A stretch of 64,000 nt of DNA from Zanthoxylum bungeanum (Eukaryota; Streptophyta; Magnoliopsida; Sapindales; Rutaceae): contig SKCR01021437.1 in assembly GCA_019454045.1 (NCBI GenBank), forward strand, positions 1 to 64,000, written 5' to 3'. A model generated the notes under the pieces. That model saw only the letters and a list, made by a program, of their open reading frames with translations. It made no database searches and was not told the origin of the DNA. The position numbers and the translations under genes were made by a program. This document shows, in pieces, positions 1 through 12,620 of the stretch; position 1 is the first letter of the stretch; the number at the start of each line of letters is the position of its first letter.

Positions 1-1534
1 CTCCCCAGAGCCCACAGTGTGGGAATCCTCATGCGCTATTTAGTTTCATTTGAATTTGTTAAGCTACCACTTCTCCAAAAGTTTAAGTTCTAAAACACCC
101 CTTCACATGCAAGGCACATGGTCATACACTACCATAACTACAAATTTAACAAATGTGCACACAACGTATTTGAATTCAATTAATACAATGGAGGGATTTG
201 AACAGAGGACCACATAGTCAATCTGGTGTTAATACACTATATCAAGCGGTAACTTAGTGTAGAAGTTTAAACTATAGCAGTGTCATTTATTTCCAGAGAG
301 TTGCTGGAAAAAAGTTAATTAATCAAATCAATCGTATTAGTTGATACTTAATAAGTAGGATTCAAATTACAAAAAAGAATTTTGAAGAGGTGTGTTCGGT
401 TTTATTTAGTTTTATTTTCAATATCCTTGGTTGCGTGGAGTTTTAGTTTTAAGTTTCCTCTCACCTCTTCTGGATGGTATATCTTAAAATTTGTTATATG
501 TTTTTGGAAAAAAAAACTAACCCCTTTTTTTGCATTTAATTGATATAAATTGTAAGTTTTTGGAATTTACAAGGCAGGTCATTTTATATAAACTAGTGAT
601 TTTGGAGAGAGAAGATAGCCAAGATATTGCTGCTAGAAATTCTGGACAGCTATAGTAAAACAACTGGTACAAGAAATTCAGGATGGCAGTAAAAGGATAT
701 GTAAAACTTAACTGAAACTGAAATTACATCAAAGATAGTGACTCTGTTTTACTAACCCTGCGAGGATTTGATTTCCTCAATTAGAAACTAAGATGAAAAT
801 TCAAAAATTCAACGACGAGAAAAGCATATGAAGACCACTTGTGGAAAAGAAACCAATTTAATATCTAAACCAAAAGTAACACCTAGGACTGCTAAGCGCC
901 GGAGCACCTAAAAATTAGCAAAATAGTGAAATACTGCTAAGTTACAAAAAATGAAAAATAATCCACCTGCATATTAACTTCATGAAACCTGAAAATGTGG
1001 GCAGTATTAAATAGAAACAACTATTTGTCAATCCAATTAAGCGTATATTTAGTCTAGACAATGTCAGAATTTTCTTTGTTCCTTATTTTTGTTTTTGCTA
1101 GAGCTTTTAGTCATCTGCAATAATTAGATTGAATATTTGTACTATAACTCTTATATTCTTATTGTATGGCAAGGTTTGTGGGTTAATTGTTTTTTATAAA
1201 CTAAATAATGCATGTGACTCAAATGTTAATGTATGATTTTTTGACGAACTTAAGTGCATGTTTCACATTATAGAAGATTATGCAGAATTGATAGAATTAA
1301 TTAGGCTGGGAATCAGTAAATCAAGAATTTCGCAGCACGGTTTCCTTTTTGCAAGTCTTCTGAATCTTGAATTCGAATCCTGTCGCATAAAATCAAATGA
1401 AAACTGATACTTTTTCTGGATTCGGTTCTTTATTTGTCTGTCGTTTAATTTGGGATGGGGGTGAGAGTTAATTGATATGAATAATGAATATTAAATTGTC
1501 TTATAAGCTAGTTTGCCACACGTTTGAATTTCAG
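1..1534 (+). other. Intron and upstream sequence of the TPR/J-domain gene
   Basis: This AT-rich stretch has no coding segment that I can support. It ends in a splice acceptor (tttcag, 1529-1534) directly before an in-phase TPR exon, so at least its right part is intron and the 5' exons lie to the left of the window. The first 45 bases resemble a dispersed repeat seen again at about 18567-18600. Confidence 0.6.
3..45 (+). repeat. Short dispersed repeat, SINE-like tail, copy 1
   Basis: The core CCCACAGTGTGGGAA with flanking bases matches the reverse complement of 18567-18600 closely. The wording resembles the 3' part of plant SINEs, but only a fragment is seen and I cannot assign a family. Confidence 0.35.
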
Positions 1535-4221
1535 AGTGCTGGGAATGAAGCAGTTAAATCAGGAAAGTATACAGAAGCAGTGGAGCAGTATTCTGTTGCT
1601 TTATCAAGCAATGTCGAATCTCGCCCTTTTGCAGCTATCTGTTTCTGCAACCGTGCTGCTGCACTTCAAGCGTTAGGCCAAATAGCTGATGCTATCGCAG
1701 ATTGTAGTCTGGCCATGGCCCTTGATGAAAATTACACTAAGGTATGCCGCTAGAATGTATCTTTGGTGTTTCTTAGTGGTACAGTAGCTCACTTGGATTT
1801 TGCTTGGAAGACTTGTCAGGTGACGTTTTCCTTTTTCCGCTGTTTTTGTCTGTGTTTCTGCCTTTTCAATTACGTTGGACCATGTACAATGCTTAAATTG
1901 TTAAACCTACCCACTGAAGGTGAAGCTGCCAGCAGTTTAGCATAATGAGAAGTTGCTTGAGGGAATCATTAGTTAAATCATGGCTGTGGTAAATGAGTGT
2001 TTTTCTCAAATTTGGAAACAATCTGAATACAAGTTTAGCCTGTTACCTGTATATCTTTGTTCATTATTTGAATTTTTTGGTATTTCCATTTTTTGTCCTT
2101 TTAGGGAAAAAAGGCAAATACACCAGGTTTGTTTGCTCAAAATGTCACAGGACATGAAATGCCTGTTTCTTAACTATTTTAATTTGAGAATTACCAGTAA
2201 TCCATCAACCTTTTCATTTTCTTTTGAAACGTAATTTTTGACTACTTTCCTTTCAAAATTAATGTTGACTATTTTCTTTTCAAAGTATATTTCGACTATC
2301 TTTGTGCTTAGTTTTGTACTCACATTAGTCTTCATCTTTGTCTCGGTGTCTGACTGTCTCTCCCTTTCCAGGCTGTTTCTAGAAGAGCTGCCCTACATGA
2401 GATGATCAGAGACTATGCACAAGCAGCTAATGACCTTCAAAAACTTGTATCAATTCTTGAAAATCAATTTGCTAAAAAGATCAGAGAGTCAGGATCACCA
2501 GGTAGGTCCACTGGCAGCAAAGACATAAGGCAAGCTCGTCGACACATGTCTTTGATGGAAGAAGAAGCGAAGAAGGGAGACCCATTGGATTTCTACTTAA
2601 TCTTGTAAGTCTATTCAATTGGAGCCTTGAGAACTTATATTCTCTGTAGCACCTCTGTCAAACATGTTCTAGCAGAATTCGTGACTCAAAATGGATCGAT
2701 TAGATACTGTGAATAAAACAAATAAGAATTATGATAATCATGAATTAGTTCTTCAAGTGCTTTAGAAGTCACGGTCTTATATATACGAAATTGTGTTTTG
2801 TTGGCTTTAGTCACGTCATTTTCCTTTTTTCCTATTTTTGCCACAGCACAGAATTTGTTGTCTTGACATGTTTTACATTGTACAGATGTTTTTCCTTTTT
2901 AGAAGTTTGTGTGGTAAAAGTGATATTCGAAAAGAGAAGCAAAATAAATCTCAAAAGAAATTGTAATCTTGTATAAGTTCAATCATGAATAAAAACAGCT
3001 TTCTTAGGTGAATTTTAACAACTTTCCATTTAAACTAAACAAACTTTTAAGTAGTTTAACAATTCTTATTGTGATACCAGGGGAGTTAAAGCATCAGATA
3101 CAGCAGCTGATATAAAAAAGGCTTACCGAAAGGCGGCACTCAAACATCACCCAGACAAGGTTTCACATTTTCTTACCTGCTCTTTTAATTTCTTTAGATA
3201 ATGTTATGTAATGCCATACTTGTTTTAACTTGTTTCCAATGCACTGCTTGTCTGCTGAATTGCCATATAGGCTGGACAGTTCCTGGCGAGGACTGAGAGT
3301 GGAGATGAGGGAAGACTTTGGAAAGAAATTGCCCACGATGTTCACAAGGATGCTGACAGGCTTTTTAAAATGATTGGAACGGCATATGCAGAACTTTCAG
3401 ACACCACTAAGGTTTGCTTTCTCCTTGACTACAATGTGAGAGCTTTTCATGTGTGATTTGATTTTAGGATTATGTGGTGTGGGTATCAAAAGCTAATGAT
3501 GCTTGTTATCAGCCTCCACATTATTATCTTTTTCTGTTTCTGAGTTTAACTTGTTAATCATAAGATATGTTAAAACATACGATCAGACTTTACGTCTGAC
3601 TGCTTTAGCCTCTACGATAGTTTATGTTAGCAGCACATGGAATACTTTCATGGTTCTTCCCAAGATATATTTAAAGCTGTAATAAAAGTTCTGGTCAGGA
3701 TAACTTCTTACAACATTAAATTATTGGAATACTGGAAACTTGGATGGATGACTTTAACCTAGAAATTTCTTCAAGTTGGAAAACTTGTTGAAAATTTGAA
3801 ATACCAATTTTACTCAAAACAGTCACCTTTTTTGACTTATAGTCGGGTGAGTGACATCTCATAATGCATCAAGTCTATTTTGCAATTAAGTATATGCTTT
3901 TAGCCCTGCCCTGGCTACATATGCAAGTTACAATTGTCAGAACTTCACTGCATTAAGTCACGAAGATACCTAGAAAGGGTCATCATTTCCGCATTCTTGG
4001 TATTACATTTTTAATTTTTCTATTAACTTCTCTCTTTCTTTGATAACACTTTCTTCTCTCAACAGCGATCAGAGTATGATCTCGAAGAGGAAATAAGAAA
4101 AGCTCCAAAAGAAAGCCAACAAAGTAGCCATTACAGAAGGTCATCAGACGCGTACAATCATTCGTTTCGAAGGAGTGCCAATAACTGGAAGACTTATGGA
4201 AATTCTTATTCTCGATGGTAA
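1535..4221 (+). CDS. TPR plus J-domain (DnaJ-type) co-chaperone, 3' exons only
   Basis: Five exons join in phase: 1535-1741, 2372-2604, 3081-3159, 3271-3411 and 4066-4221 (stop TAA). The first codes for TPR helices beginning GNEAVKSGKYTEAVEQY. The second continues the TPR superhelix (RRAALHEMIRDYAQAANDL) and a basic linker, then enters the J domain at LDFY. The third holds helix II and the diagnostic HPD motif (KKAYRKAALKHHPDK). The fourth carries an insertion followed by RLFKMIGTAYAELSD, and the last begins RSEYDLEEEIR. The HPD loop stimulates Hsp70 ATPase, while TPR units normally bind the C-terminal tail of Hsp70 or Hsp90. The arrangement matches the plant TPR-J family (Arabidopsis At5g12430/At2g41520 type), which begins with a long exon that must lie outside the window. 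The C terminus is Ser/Arg/Tyr-rich and ends in RW. No frameshift is seen, so this looks like a working gene. Confidence 0.88.
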
Positions 4222-4727
4222 GAAGCAAAAAGAGTCGCAACTAGTTTTACATGGAGGGATTATCTGAATCGAGGAGTTGGGTCAGCTTTTCAAGTGGCAC
4301 AACTTTTTTGATGTATATTGGAAGTGACTACCAACATCTGATGGAGGTCAGATTAACGGCGTTACAATGGAAGCGGAATGCCATTGGTCTAAGAATCATA
4401 TCTTTTTCTGCAGATGTTTTGTAGGTAGCTGAAAAGAAGAGATTGGGGGTCAATGGAGAGTTCTGGTTTCGATTGTTGGCACAGCAATATTCAGAGTAAA
4501 ACAACTGTTGAGGAAGAAGATAGACTTGTAATTTTGCTATATATTCAACGTCGTTGAAGAAAATCAGAAGAGTTTATACACAATAGGCTCTTTGGTTAGT
4601 ATAGAAGCTCTTGAAAAGAAAAAAATAAATGTTTCAGTGTTGTAGTCATCTGCAGATATTTTCAGGCTTTTGGGGGTTTATTTATTTATATTTTTTCCAT
4701 CACTTATTGAGAAATACATGATAATTA
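4222..4727 (+). other. 3' UTR and downstream of the TPR/J gene
   Basis: Non-coding sequence follows the stop codon. It contains an AATAAA at 4624-4629, about 400 bases after the stop, which is a plausible poly(A) signal. Nothing else is recognisable before the inverted-repeat element. Confidence 0.5.
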
Positions 4728-5600
4728 ATAAAAAGGTTATTTACATATTATTATTAAAGTTATTACAAAATAACAATTAGGTACTAGTAGTAATAAATTA
4801 TAACTTATTATTAAATTTTACGAAATCTAATATTTTATTATTTTTTCATTAAAATCTTAGTTGACCGTAGGGTAGGCAATTTAACTCGCAAACCCATTGG
4901 TATTCATTGGATAGGATTTGATATATCTTTTAGTGATAATGGATGGACTTGATATTACAAATCAATATCAACCCTGCGTGAAGTATATGCAAACCCATCT
5001 AGTCTTTTTTTTTTCCCTTATGAACAAAAAAGACCAAAATGACTAACATTTAGAATTATTTTAGTACAAACCCTAAGATTATTACGAATGACGTTCATTC
5101 CGTCTCCTCTCTATAAAAAAGAGAAACCGCTGCTTGAGGCCCTTTGACTCCCATCTCTGTCTTCACTCTTCTGAGTTCTGATCAAGGTAAAGACTGAGTG
5201 AATTGACTCCTGCCTCATTTTCTAAAGTCTTCTCTAGTTGGTATGTATTTTTTGAGCTTAATGCTATGAATTTATACCTTTTATTGCATTTAAAATTTTG
5301 AATTTGATGGAATGTATTTTTTTATTTAATATAAATGTTTGAAATTTATAAACCAGCTAAAATTTATTGGGTCCCAATACGGGGTGGATTTGGTTTTTTA
5401 TTTGTGATGGATTTGTTATATGCAAACCCGTATTAAAATCTATCGGTTGCCATCCCTAGTTGACGATTACATTTATTACTAAGTTCAACCAATGATCAAC
5501 TAATATTTTGATGGAAAAGTAGTAAAATATTAGATTTCATATAATTTTATTAGTAAAATGTTTAATTTAGTATAACTATAATAGTAGAATTTGTCCTACA
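4728..5600. repeat. AT-rich inverted-repeat (foldback) element split by a hAT insertion
   Basis: The left arm, ending near 4866, and the right arm, from about 5492, are imperfect reverse complements. The clearest match is AAATCTAATATTTTATTA on the left against TAGTAAAATATTAGATTT on the right, and it extends through GTCAACTAA-like sequence toward the centre. This looks like an old foldback or MITE whose central loop received the element at 4868-5458. The outer limits are approximate. Confidence 0.5.
4868..5458. mobile_element. Non-autonomous hAT-superfamily element with terminal inverted repeats
   Basis: The left end TAGGGTAGGCAA and the reverse complement of the right end (TAGGGATGGCAA) form 12-bp terminal inverted repeats with two mismatches. 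Flanking 8-bp direct repeats GTTGACCG (4860-4867) and GTTGACGA (5459-5466) fit a decayed hAT target-site duplication. Subterminal copies of GCAAACCC lie near both ends. No transposase is encoded. Inside, at about 5110-5200, is a TATA-like box (CTATAAAAAA) followed by pyrimidine-rich sequence and a splice-donor-like AAGGTAAAG. This may be the promoter and leader retained from an autonomous parent. Confidence 0.65.
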
Positions 5601-5709
5601 ATAGGAAAGGCCGAAGAATGTAATAGAAGTATGTATTTTCCTCGATTTAGTGAGGCATTATCATATGATTTGTGAGGGATTTCTCGAAGATAGCATTATC
5701 CGTAATAAG

Positions 5710-5990
5710 TTAACCATGAAGATCGTCAGGTTTGTTTGGGGTGACAGTTGTGAAATAGTTTTCATGTGCCTTTCCTTATTGTGCCCTACGCACCCTACGT
5801 GGTTTACACAGATGCTTCAAATACATGTTTGAGTTGTATGCTAATACATAATAGCAAGGTGGCGACTTATGCTTCTCCACAGTTGAAGCCACATGAGAAG
5901 AATCACCATACCTTGAACTAACAACAGTGATTTTCACCTTGAAGATATATAGGTATTACTTATATGGTGTTAATTGCACAAAGTTTCAGT
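5710..5990 (+). pseudogene. Ty3/gypsy RT-RNase H remnant
   Basis: Frame-disrupted translation shows the order typical of the gypsy RNase H start: RFVWGDSCE near 5728, VVYTDAS near 5799, KVATYASPQLKPHEK and then, after a shift, FTLKIYRYYLYGVNC. These match the conserved signature around the first RNase H aspartate (YTDAS), the ASRQLKPHEKNYPTHDLEL region and the WRHYLYG region. An in-frame stop and at least one frameshift show it is dead. It abuts the 3' end of the copia element on the opposite strand, so the junction near 5990 is a break or insertion point. Confidence 0.7.
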
Positions 5991-6056
5991 TGTCTCATTT
6001 GAACCTAGATCTTGGGATCTCTAGTCAACTATGTTGGGTTTCCACAGTGACAATTC

Positions 6057-9000
6057 TTAATTTATAGGCTTCAAGCTCATTCCCCTCGATGACTTTTCAA
6101 CTTGATTTATAGGTAAACATTTAGTAAGTGTACTCGCTAGGTTTTCCTTCGACTTGACATAATCTATTGAAATTATACCGCTTGAGAGCAGTTGCCTTAT
6201 AGTATTGTGTCTTCGACGTATGTATCGAGACTTACCATTACATTGTATTTTGGGCTCTCCCGAAAGCCGATTGACTATCACAATGTATGCTTATAGGGAC
6301 ACTGATTTTGGCCAATTTGAAATATTCTCTAAGAAATTTCAAAGCTACTTCGTTTTTTCCGCTACTTTGTCTAATGCTATGAACTCAGAGTGTATAGTAA
6401 ACCGGACAATACACATTTGCCTCAAGGATTTCCATGACACAGCTGTACCACAAAGTGTGAAAATAAATCCACTCATGGATTTGGAATCCACTATATCAGA
6501 TATCCAGTTAGCATCGATATATCCCTCTAGAACAACAAGATATCTCATATAATGCAGACCATATTTTGAAGTTTCTCTTAGATACCTCAAAGCTCTTACT
6601 ATGGCTGTCCAGTGGTTATGACCTGTATTACTTGTATATCTACTAAGTCTATTTGTAGCTTGAGCGATATCAGGTCGTGTGTAATTTGTGAGATACATCA
6701 GACTCCCGATGATTATTGAATACTCTAATTATGATACGCTCGAACCAATATTCTTTGACAAATAAAGAGTTAGGTCCACAGAAGTTCTAGCTACGTTTAG
6801 GTCTCATTTGTTATATTTCTCAAGTATTTTCTCAACAGAATGAGTCTCAGATAATATGTATTCCTCTAATGTTTTAGAAATCTTAATTCCTAAGATCACA
6901 TCAGCTACTCCTAAGTCTTTCATGTCAAATTTGCTGGTCAATACTTTATTGGTAGAATGAATCATCTTATGATTACTACCAATTATCAGCATATCGTTTA
7001 CGTAGAGACATACAATGACATATCATTTTTAGTTGATTTAATGTATACACACTTATCACACTCATTGATTTTGAATCCACTTGATAATATTTTTTTGTCA
7101 AATTTCTCATGACATTGTTTAGATGATTGTTTTAATCTGTATAAGGATTTTACAAGTTTTCACACATTGTGTTATTGTCTAGGAATATTAAAACCTTCTG
7201 GTTGTTCCATATAAATTTCTTCATCCAATTCACCAGTTAAGAATATTGTCTTTACATCCATTTGATGTATTTCAAGACCAAATATAGTTGCTATGGCTAT
7301 AAACATTCTTATTAAAGTGATATGAGTCACTGGTGAATATGTATCAAAGTAATCAAAACTTTATTTTTGTCTAAAATCTTTTATGATAAGTCTTGCATTG
7401 TATTTATCTATTGATTCATTCGACTTCATCTTCCGTATGAAAATCCATTTGCAGCCCAGTGGTTTACAACTTAGAAGAAGATCAACCAACTCCTAAATAT
7501 GGTTTTGAATGATAGAATCAATCTCGCTAATAGTCTCTTTCCAAAAAGGTGTCTATGAAGAAAACATTGATTCTTTATAATTTTGAGGCTCATTTTCTAA
7601 CAGAAATGTCAGAAAATCAGGTCTAAATGACTTAGACGTTCTTGCTCTTTTGCTACGTCTAGGTTCATTTTCCTCAATATTTTTATGTTAGTCTGATTCT
7701 TGGTGAACTTGATCACTATATGTAGCAGTATCAATGGTTCTTTGAGAGACTTTGTTCTTTATTTTTCTTTACAAGGAAATATCTCTTCAAAGAATGACGC
7801 ATTTCTTGACTCAATTATCATATTTGGATTGATATTAAGAATTTCAGATTTATGTACTAAAAATCGATAGACGCTATTATTGTAAGCATATCCAATGAAT
7901 ATACAGTCAATAATTTTTGGTCATATTCTCACATTCTTAGGTTTAGGAACTATCACTTTGGCGAGACACCCCCACACTTTCAGATATTTGTAGGAAGATA
8001 CATGACTTTTCGACAATTCATATGATGTCTTATCCAATCTTTTGTGAGGTAACTTGTTCATAACGTAGTTGACGGAGAGTAAGGCTTCCCCCCACAATCT
8101 GTGGGGTGGGGAAAGCCAGAGCTTGTCAACATGGAATTCATTATTTCCTTCAACGTTTTATTTTTACATTCTGCAATCCCGTTTTGTTGAGGCGAATAAT
8201 TAGTAGTAGTTTCGTGAATAATTCCATGATTGGAACAATATTCACCGAATGGTGACACATATTCACCTCCTCTATCACTCTTGATTCTTTTTATTTTCTT
8301 ACCAAATTGATTTTTAACTTCGTTATTATAGTGTATAAAGCTCTCAATAGCTCCATATTTGCTCTTTAGCAAATACACATAACAAAATCTTGTGTTGTCA
8401 TCGATAAAAATAACAACGTTTTTTTACCACCTCTAAATTGCACAACATTCATATCACACACGTCGATGTGAATAAGTTCCAAGGGTCTAGAACTTCGTTC
8501 TATAGAATAAAATGATGTTCTATCCATTGTCTCTTCAACACATGATTCACATTTATGTTGGTTATCAATTATAAATATAGGTATAAGGTCTATTTTAATT
8601 AATTTACGCATTCTATCATAATTAACATGTCCCAACCTACCATACCATACATTTTGTAACCCAATAATATAAGCAGAAGATGTAGCTTTATTATTATTAG
8701 CACTGTGTTGATTGATAATCATTACATTGAACTTGAAAAGACCCTCAGTGAGGTATCACTTCCCTACATAGACATCGTTTTTCAGTACAAACTTGTCAGA
8801 ATCAAATACAAGCTTAAAGCTATTATTGCTAAGGAGTGAATCTGAAATCAAGTTATTCCGAATATTATGAACATGCAAAATATTCTTCAATGTCAGCTCA
8901 TTCCCAAATATCATCTTCAGAACCACCGTGACTATCCAACCACTTTAGAGGTAGACGAGTTTCCCATAGTCAGATGATCGCCACCATCGACCTTCTGATG

Positions 9001-9985
9001 GGAGAAAAACATTTCACTGTCAGCATAAATATGACTAATAGCTCCCGTGTCTACCCATAATTCTCTCGAGTTTCCAACCAAGTTGGTTTCAGTTACAACT
9101 ATTCAGAGGTTCAACTCTGAGATCTCATCAGTCAATAGCTCATCTTCAGCGATATGAACCTCATTATTCTTTTTCTTGCCTTTTTCATGAGACTTTAATT
9201 CTGCAGTTCTTTTCTATGTGACCGCATTTCCCACAGACGTATCACTTCCCCTTGAACTTTTTGTTTGCTTGGGAAGAATCAACTCCACTATTCTCTTTCG
9301 GCTACCCTTTCCACCCTCGACAATGTTGGCCTTAAAGTCCATAGTCTTGTAGCTAGCCTTATCGGACTTCCTGTTGTCCTCTTCAATTCGCAACCAAACT
9401 CCTAGATCTTCAAGACTCATCTGTTTATTCTTGTGTTTCAGATAACTCCTGAAGACCTTCCATGATGGAGGAAAATTCTCAATAATTATGGCAACTTGAA
9501 AAGTCTAGCAGAGTTTCATTCCCTCATCGAATATTTTGTGAATGATCAACTGTAGTTCACCCAACTGAGACATCACCGTCTTTGAATCTACCATTTTGTA
9601 GTTCATGAACCTACCCACGATAAATTTCTTTATCCGACATCCTCTGTTTTGAACTTTCTCAAGTGATACCCAGAGAATCTGTGCAGAAATCATGTCTTGG
9701 TACACATTATTTATTGTATTGTCAAGTCCTCCCAAGAGGTAGTTCTTGCACAAGAAGTCGTCTTATGACCATGCCTCAAGTCGTAGTTGTTTAGTTGTTT
9801 TCGTTTCTCCCTCCACATGACCCGAAGGATATTCCTTGAGATACTTAGCCAACTGCAGTGTTGTGAGATATAACAACATTTTGCTCTGTCACTGTTTGAA
9901 GTTTGCTCCACCAAACTTATCTGGTTTCTCTCAATGTGTAACTGTAAATGTACACAAGATAAATCACACAAAGATCACTTTTATG
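6057..9985 (-). pseudogene. Degenerate copia gag-pol polyprotein
   Basis: In coding order from the right, gag (about 9985-9500) contains LYLTTLQLAKYLKE. A zinc knuckle C-G-K-C-G-H-I-E-K-N-C lies near 9190-9230. The protease has WVDTGA near 9050. The GAG-pre-integrase and integrase (8722-8058) contain WYGRLGHVNYDRM and KSDRGGEY. The reverse transcriptase (about 7500-6700) has the catalytic box as YVND near 6995. RNase H/C-term segments (6698-6057) include HGKSRYIRRRHNTIRQLL-like sequence. Many stops and frameshifts break it into short pieces, and the active-site aspartate change in YVDD is consistent with a dead copy. The lineage looks like Tork, judged from motif wording only. Confidence 0.8.
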
Positions 9986-10117
9986 ATCATGTTTATGTAT
10001 TACACTAAAAATCTACTTGTTAATATTTTGGATACTAATACCAAATAATACAAGTCTTTGAATTTGTGACCAAAACTTCTTATGATAGGTGAACAAAGGA
10101 AAATTCCGAGAGGACAG

Positions 10118-10135
10118 GTGGGGGGAGGGGGGTCC
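10118..10135 (+). other. G-rich tract, possible G-quadruplex or old polypurine tract
   Basis: The plus strand reads GGTGGGGGGAGGGGGG between AT-rich flanks. Such tracts occur as retroelement polypurine tracts, and four G runs can form a quadruplex. I could not link it to a flanking LTR. Confidence 0.35.
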
Positions 10136-10665
10136 GATGTAACCACTTAAATCTTTACCCACTTAGGCTCTTATCATCTTGGTGACATAATTTCCTTAAT
10201 CACTTTCTCAATAGAAAATCTTAGGCATTCAATCTTTAGTGTTACACTATAAATCTCAGCAAGAAATACAATAATTTTTTAAATATATATATAAATTCAA
10301 TCAAGCTTGGATGAAATTATTTGTGTATAACTACACTTTAACTCTCAACCAAGTATGCAACAAACAATAAATAAACCAGATTAAATAATCTCAACTTCAT
10401 CACATAATCAACTAGGTGTATGTATGTGATAATTGAACCCCCTAATATTAACTCAAATCTATACTACCAAGTTTACAAAATTTTCCATGTATATGATTTT
10501 TACTAAGTTTATATTATATTAAGCATATATTTAACTTATTTTACCAAATTTCAAAACTAAAACATGTGTATATCATATGACCATTATCAAGTTAATATAT
10601 GTTTTATGAAATTTATAAATTAATAGATTAATCTAAGTCTATATTACTATTCTAGGTATGACTTG

Positions 10666-10835
10666 CGTCAGTGTCACGTTTGTTTAGCCGTTTGAATGAA
10701 ACTTTCCAGAGAGTTCACGTTCGTGTAGCATTTGATAACGCGTTTGAACAAACTTTTCTAGAGAGTTTACGTTCGCGTGACGTCAATCACAATGTTCGAG
10801 TGAAAATATGGTGCGTTCATCATGCGTTCGAACGC
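10666..10835. repeat. CGTTCGAACG-type motif cluster 1
   Basis: Repeated variants of CGTTCG/CGAACG occur here, including GCGTTCGAACGCTC near 10827, with two copies of TTTCCAGAGAGTT-like sequence between them. The same mixture (ATTCCAGAGAGCA plus GGTTCGAACGAG) is found in the LTR at 52012-52292, so the two regions are probably related. It lies inside the LTR-like region of the minus-strand copia element. Confidence 0.6.
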
Positions 10836-11196
10836 TCTTACGTATTTTCAATGCACAAAATACATTTTACAGAGAAAACAACAATAAGACATGTAAAAAT
10901 CAGAGTTAACAATACATGTAAGTTAAAAAGTTCTTAATATTATTGGGCGTATGTGTTATTAATTATTTTTTAACATGCATAATTCAATAAAATTATTACT
11001 ACCAAACATGCAATCAAATATAAACACAAAGACTTGGAAAAACCTATAAATTATAGAAGATGAAAACTTGAGACCAAGACGAGAAAATCTCTGTCATTAA
11101 GAACTTATTAGCCTCACCTCGGTGCACTTATGCATCTCTTGGCTAACGTTTTCCCATGATACTTGATTGCTTCTTGATTAAGGGGCATTCCATTTG

Positions 11197-11234
11197 ATCA
11201 AGAACTTGAACTTGAACTTGAACTTGAACTTGAA
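11197..11234. repeat. Hexanucleotide microsatellite (AACTTG)n
   Basis: About six tandem copies of the hexamer ACTTGA/AACTTG are seen. Confidence 0.85.
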
Positions 11235-11347
11235 AATGGTGGAAACTCTCTCTAATTATTAAACTCTCTAATATGTCTCTAAGACTTATGAAAATAATAT
11301 TGGATTTAGAATTAATTGAGTGAATAAAAAATGAGACCCCAATGCCC

Positions 11348-11355
11348 TATTTATA
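11348..11355 (-). promoter_or_regulatory. Probable LTR TATA box of the copia element
   Basis: On the minus strand the sequence reads GTCTATAAATAGGGC, a strong plant TATA context, placed upstream of gag-pol within the LTR-like region. Confidence 0.5.
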
Positions 11356-11420
11356 GACATGGAAAGTTGTCATTGAAGAGGTACCATCAAGCTTAAGGAT
11401 GCAATCCTTAAAAGGGTCAT

Positions 11421-12159
11421 AACTCTTCAATATAACCTTCCAACTCAAAGGTTATATCTTTTCTCTCTAAAGGATATATCCATCCATTTGGTGTATTTCC
11501 TAATGGTCACATATTACGTATATGTCTTATCACAAGATACCCTATAAATAAACCTTATATTTAGGAAATTTTCTACAGAAGTTACGACCAATCAACGATT
11601 TCGACCAAATCACCCTACTCTGCCCCACGTGCCACTATCTAATCTCCTTGTCGTCACCAGTGGCGAGTGAGTGATCCCCTGTCCGTTTTCTTTCCAATGC
11701 CACTAATCATGTCTCGATCCGACATTGTTTGAAGAATTTCCGCTTTAGAGAGAAGCTAATTTGATTTCGAGCCTCTTGCGTGCCAAGGTTTGAGAGTGCG
11801 TAACAGGTTTATGGATTGAAAAAGAACTCGGATCTTCTCTATATTTTCTACCTATTGTGTTTGTCAGGATCCATATGAGGGATCTTAGACCTCCCAAATA
11901 TAACCAAGTTATATTCCTAGAACTTCCAGATGCCTTTCTTATTCATTGGTAACTAGTTTAAATATGGTATAAGATGAAAGATAACATGTCTATCTCTTAT
12001 CACCCTAGTTTATTATATATAATTATCAATCTAATAATCATAAGCTAGAACGATAAATATAGTAACAGATAGATAAAGCAACAAGACATCCTTATCCTAA
12101 ATAACAAGCTATGGACGTATGTCCATTATTGCCATGCACGTCGGTTGATCATCTTCACG
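11421..12159. other. Unassigned sequence between copia LTR region and hAT element
   Basis: No coding segment or repeat structure could be supported. It may include the outer end of the copia 5' LTR. Confidence 0.4.
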
Positions 12160-12479
12160 TGAGATGGCTTAATTCCTTATGCATGTCACTACGTAACAGA
12201 ACCAAATCGAGAAATCTAGCCGGATCCAAGAGGTTCTGCAGTTCCAATCGAAATCGAACAATTCCTGTTGGAACCGTTTGGCCCAACGGCCACTATCCGT
12301 TGGGCTGCAGCAGGGAGCAACGGCTCCATACTTCTTTTGAAAATTCATTTTATTTTATTTATTTTATTTTTTGTAAAAGTAAAATATTAATTGTATATGT
12401 AATTACTAAATTACCCTTAATAACATTAATAAACGACAGTTTTAGGGACAATTTAGGTATCACAAAATAATCCAAAAAT

Positions 12480-12488
12480 GTATATATA
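12480..12488 (+). promoter_or_regulatory. Probable TATA box of the hAT transposase gene
   Basis: GTATATATATGG lies about 140 bases upstream of the transposase ATG and is followed by a CA/CT-rich leader. The spacing fits a plant core promoter. Confidence 0.45.
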
Positions 12489-12620
12489 TGGGTCATTCTT
12501 CATTTTTTCAACACAACAATTCTCAATTCTTTCAATTTCTTTAATTCTTTCATTCTTAACTCTCTCATCTTCAATTTCTCATATTGATTTAATTTTGTAA
12601 TTCTTCAATAATAATAAAAA

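Larger units (their letters stand above)
5990..11420 (-). mobile_element. Degenerate Ty1/copia (Tork-like) element, 3' LTR missing
   Basis: The region carries a decayed gag-pol on the minus strand and, to its right, an LTR-like region with a TATA box on the minus strand (11348-11355). Just before gag, near 10035-10048, the minus strand reads TTTGGTATTAG, a plausible damaged tRNA-Met primer site. At the left, after the RNase H end, the typical copia GATCCCAAGATCTAGGTTC-like sequence appears, and homology then stops near 5990 at the gypsy remnant. No 3' LTR was found. The right limit is uncertain and may reach about 11930. Confidence 0.65.
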
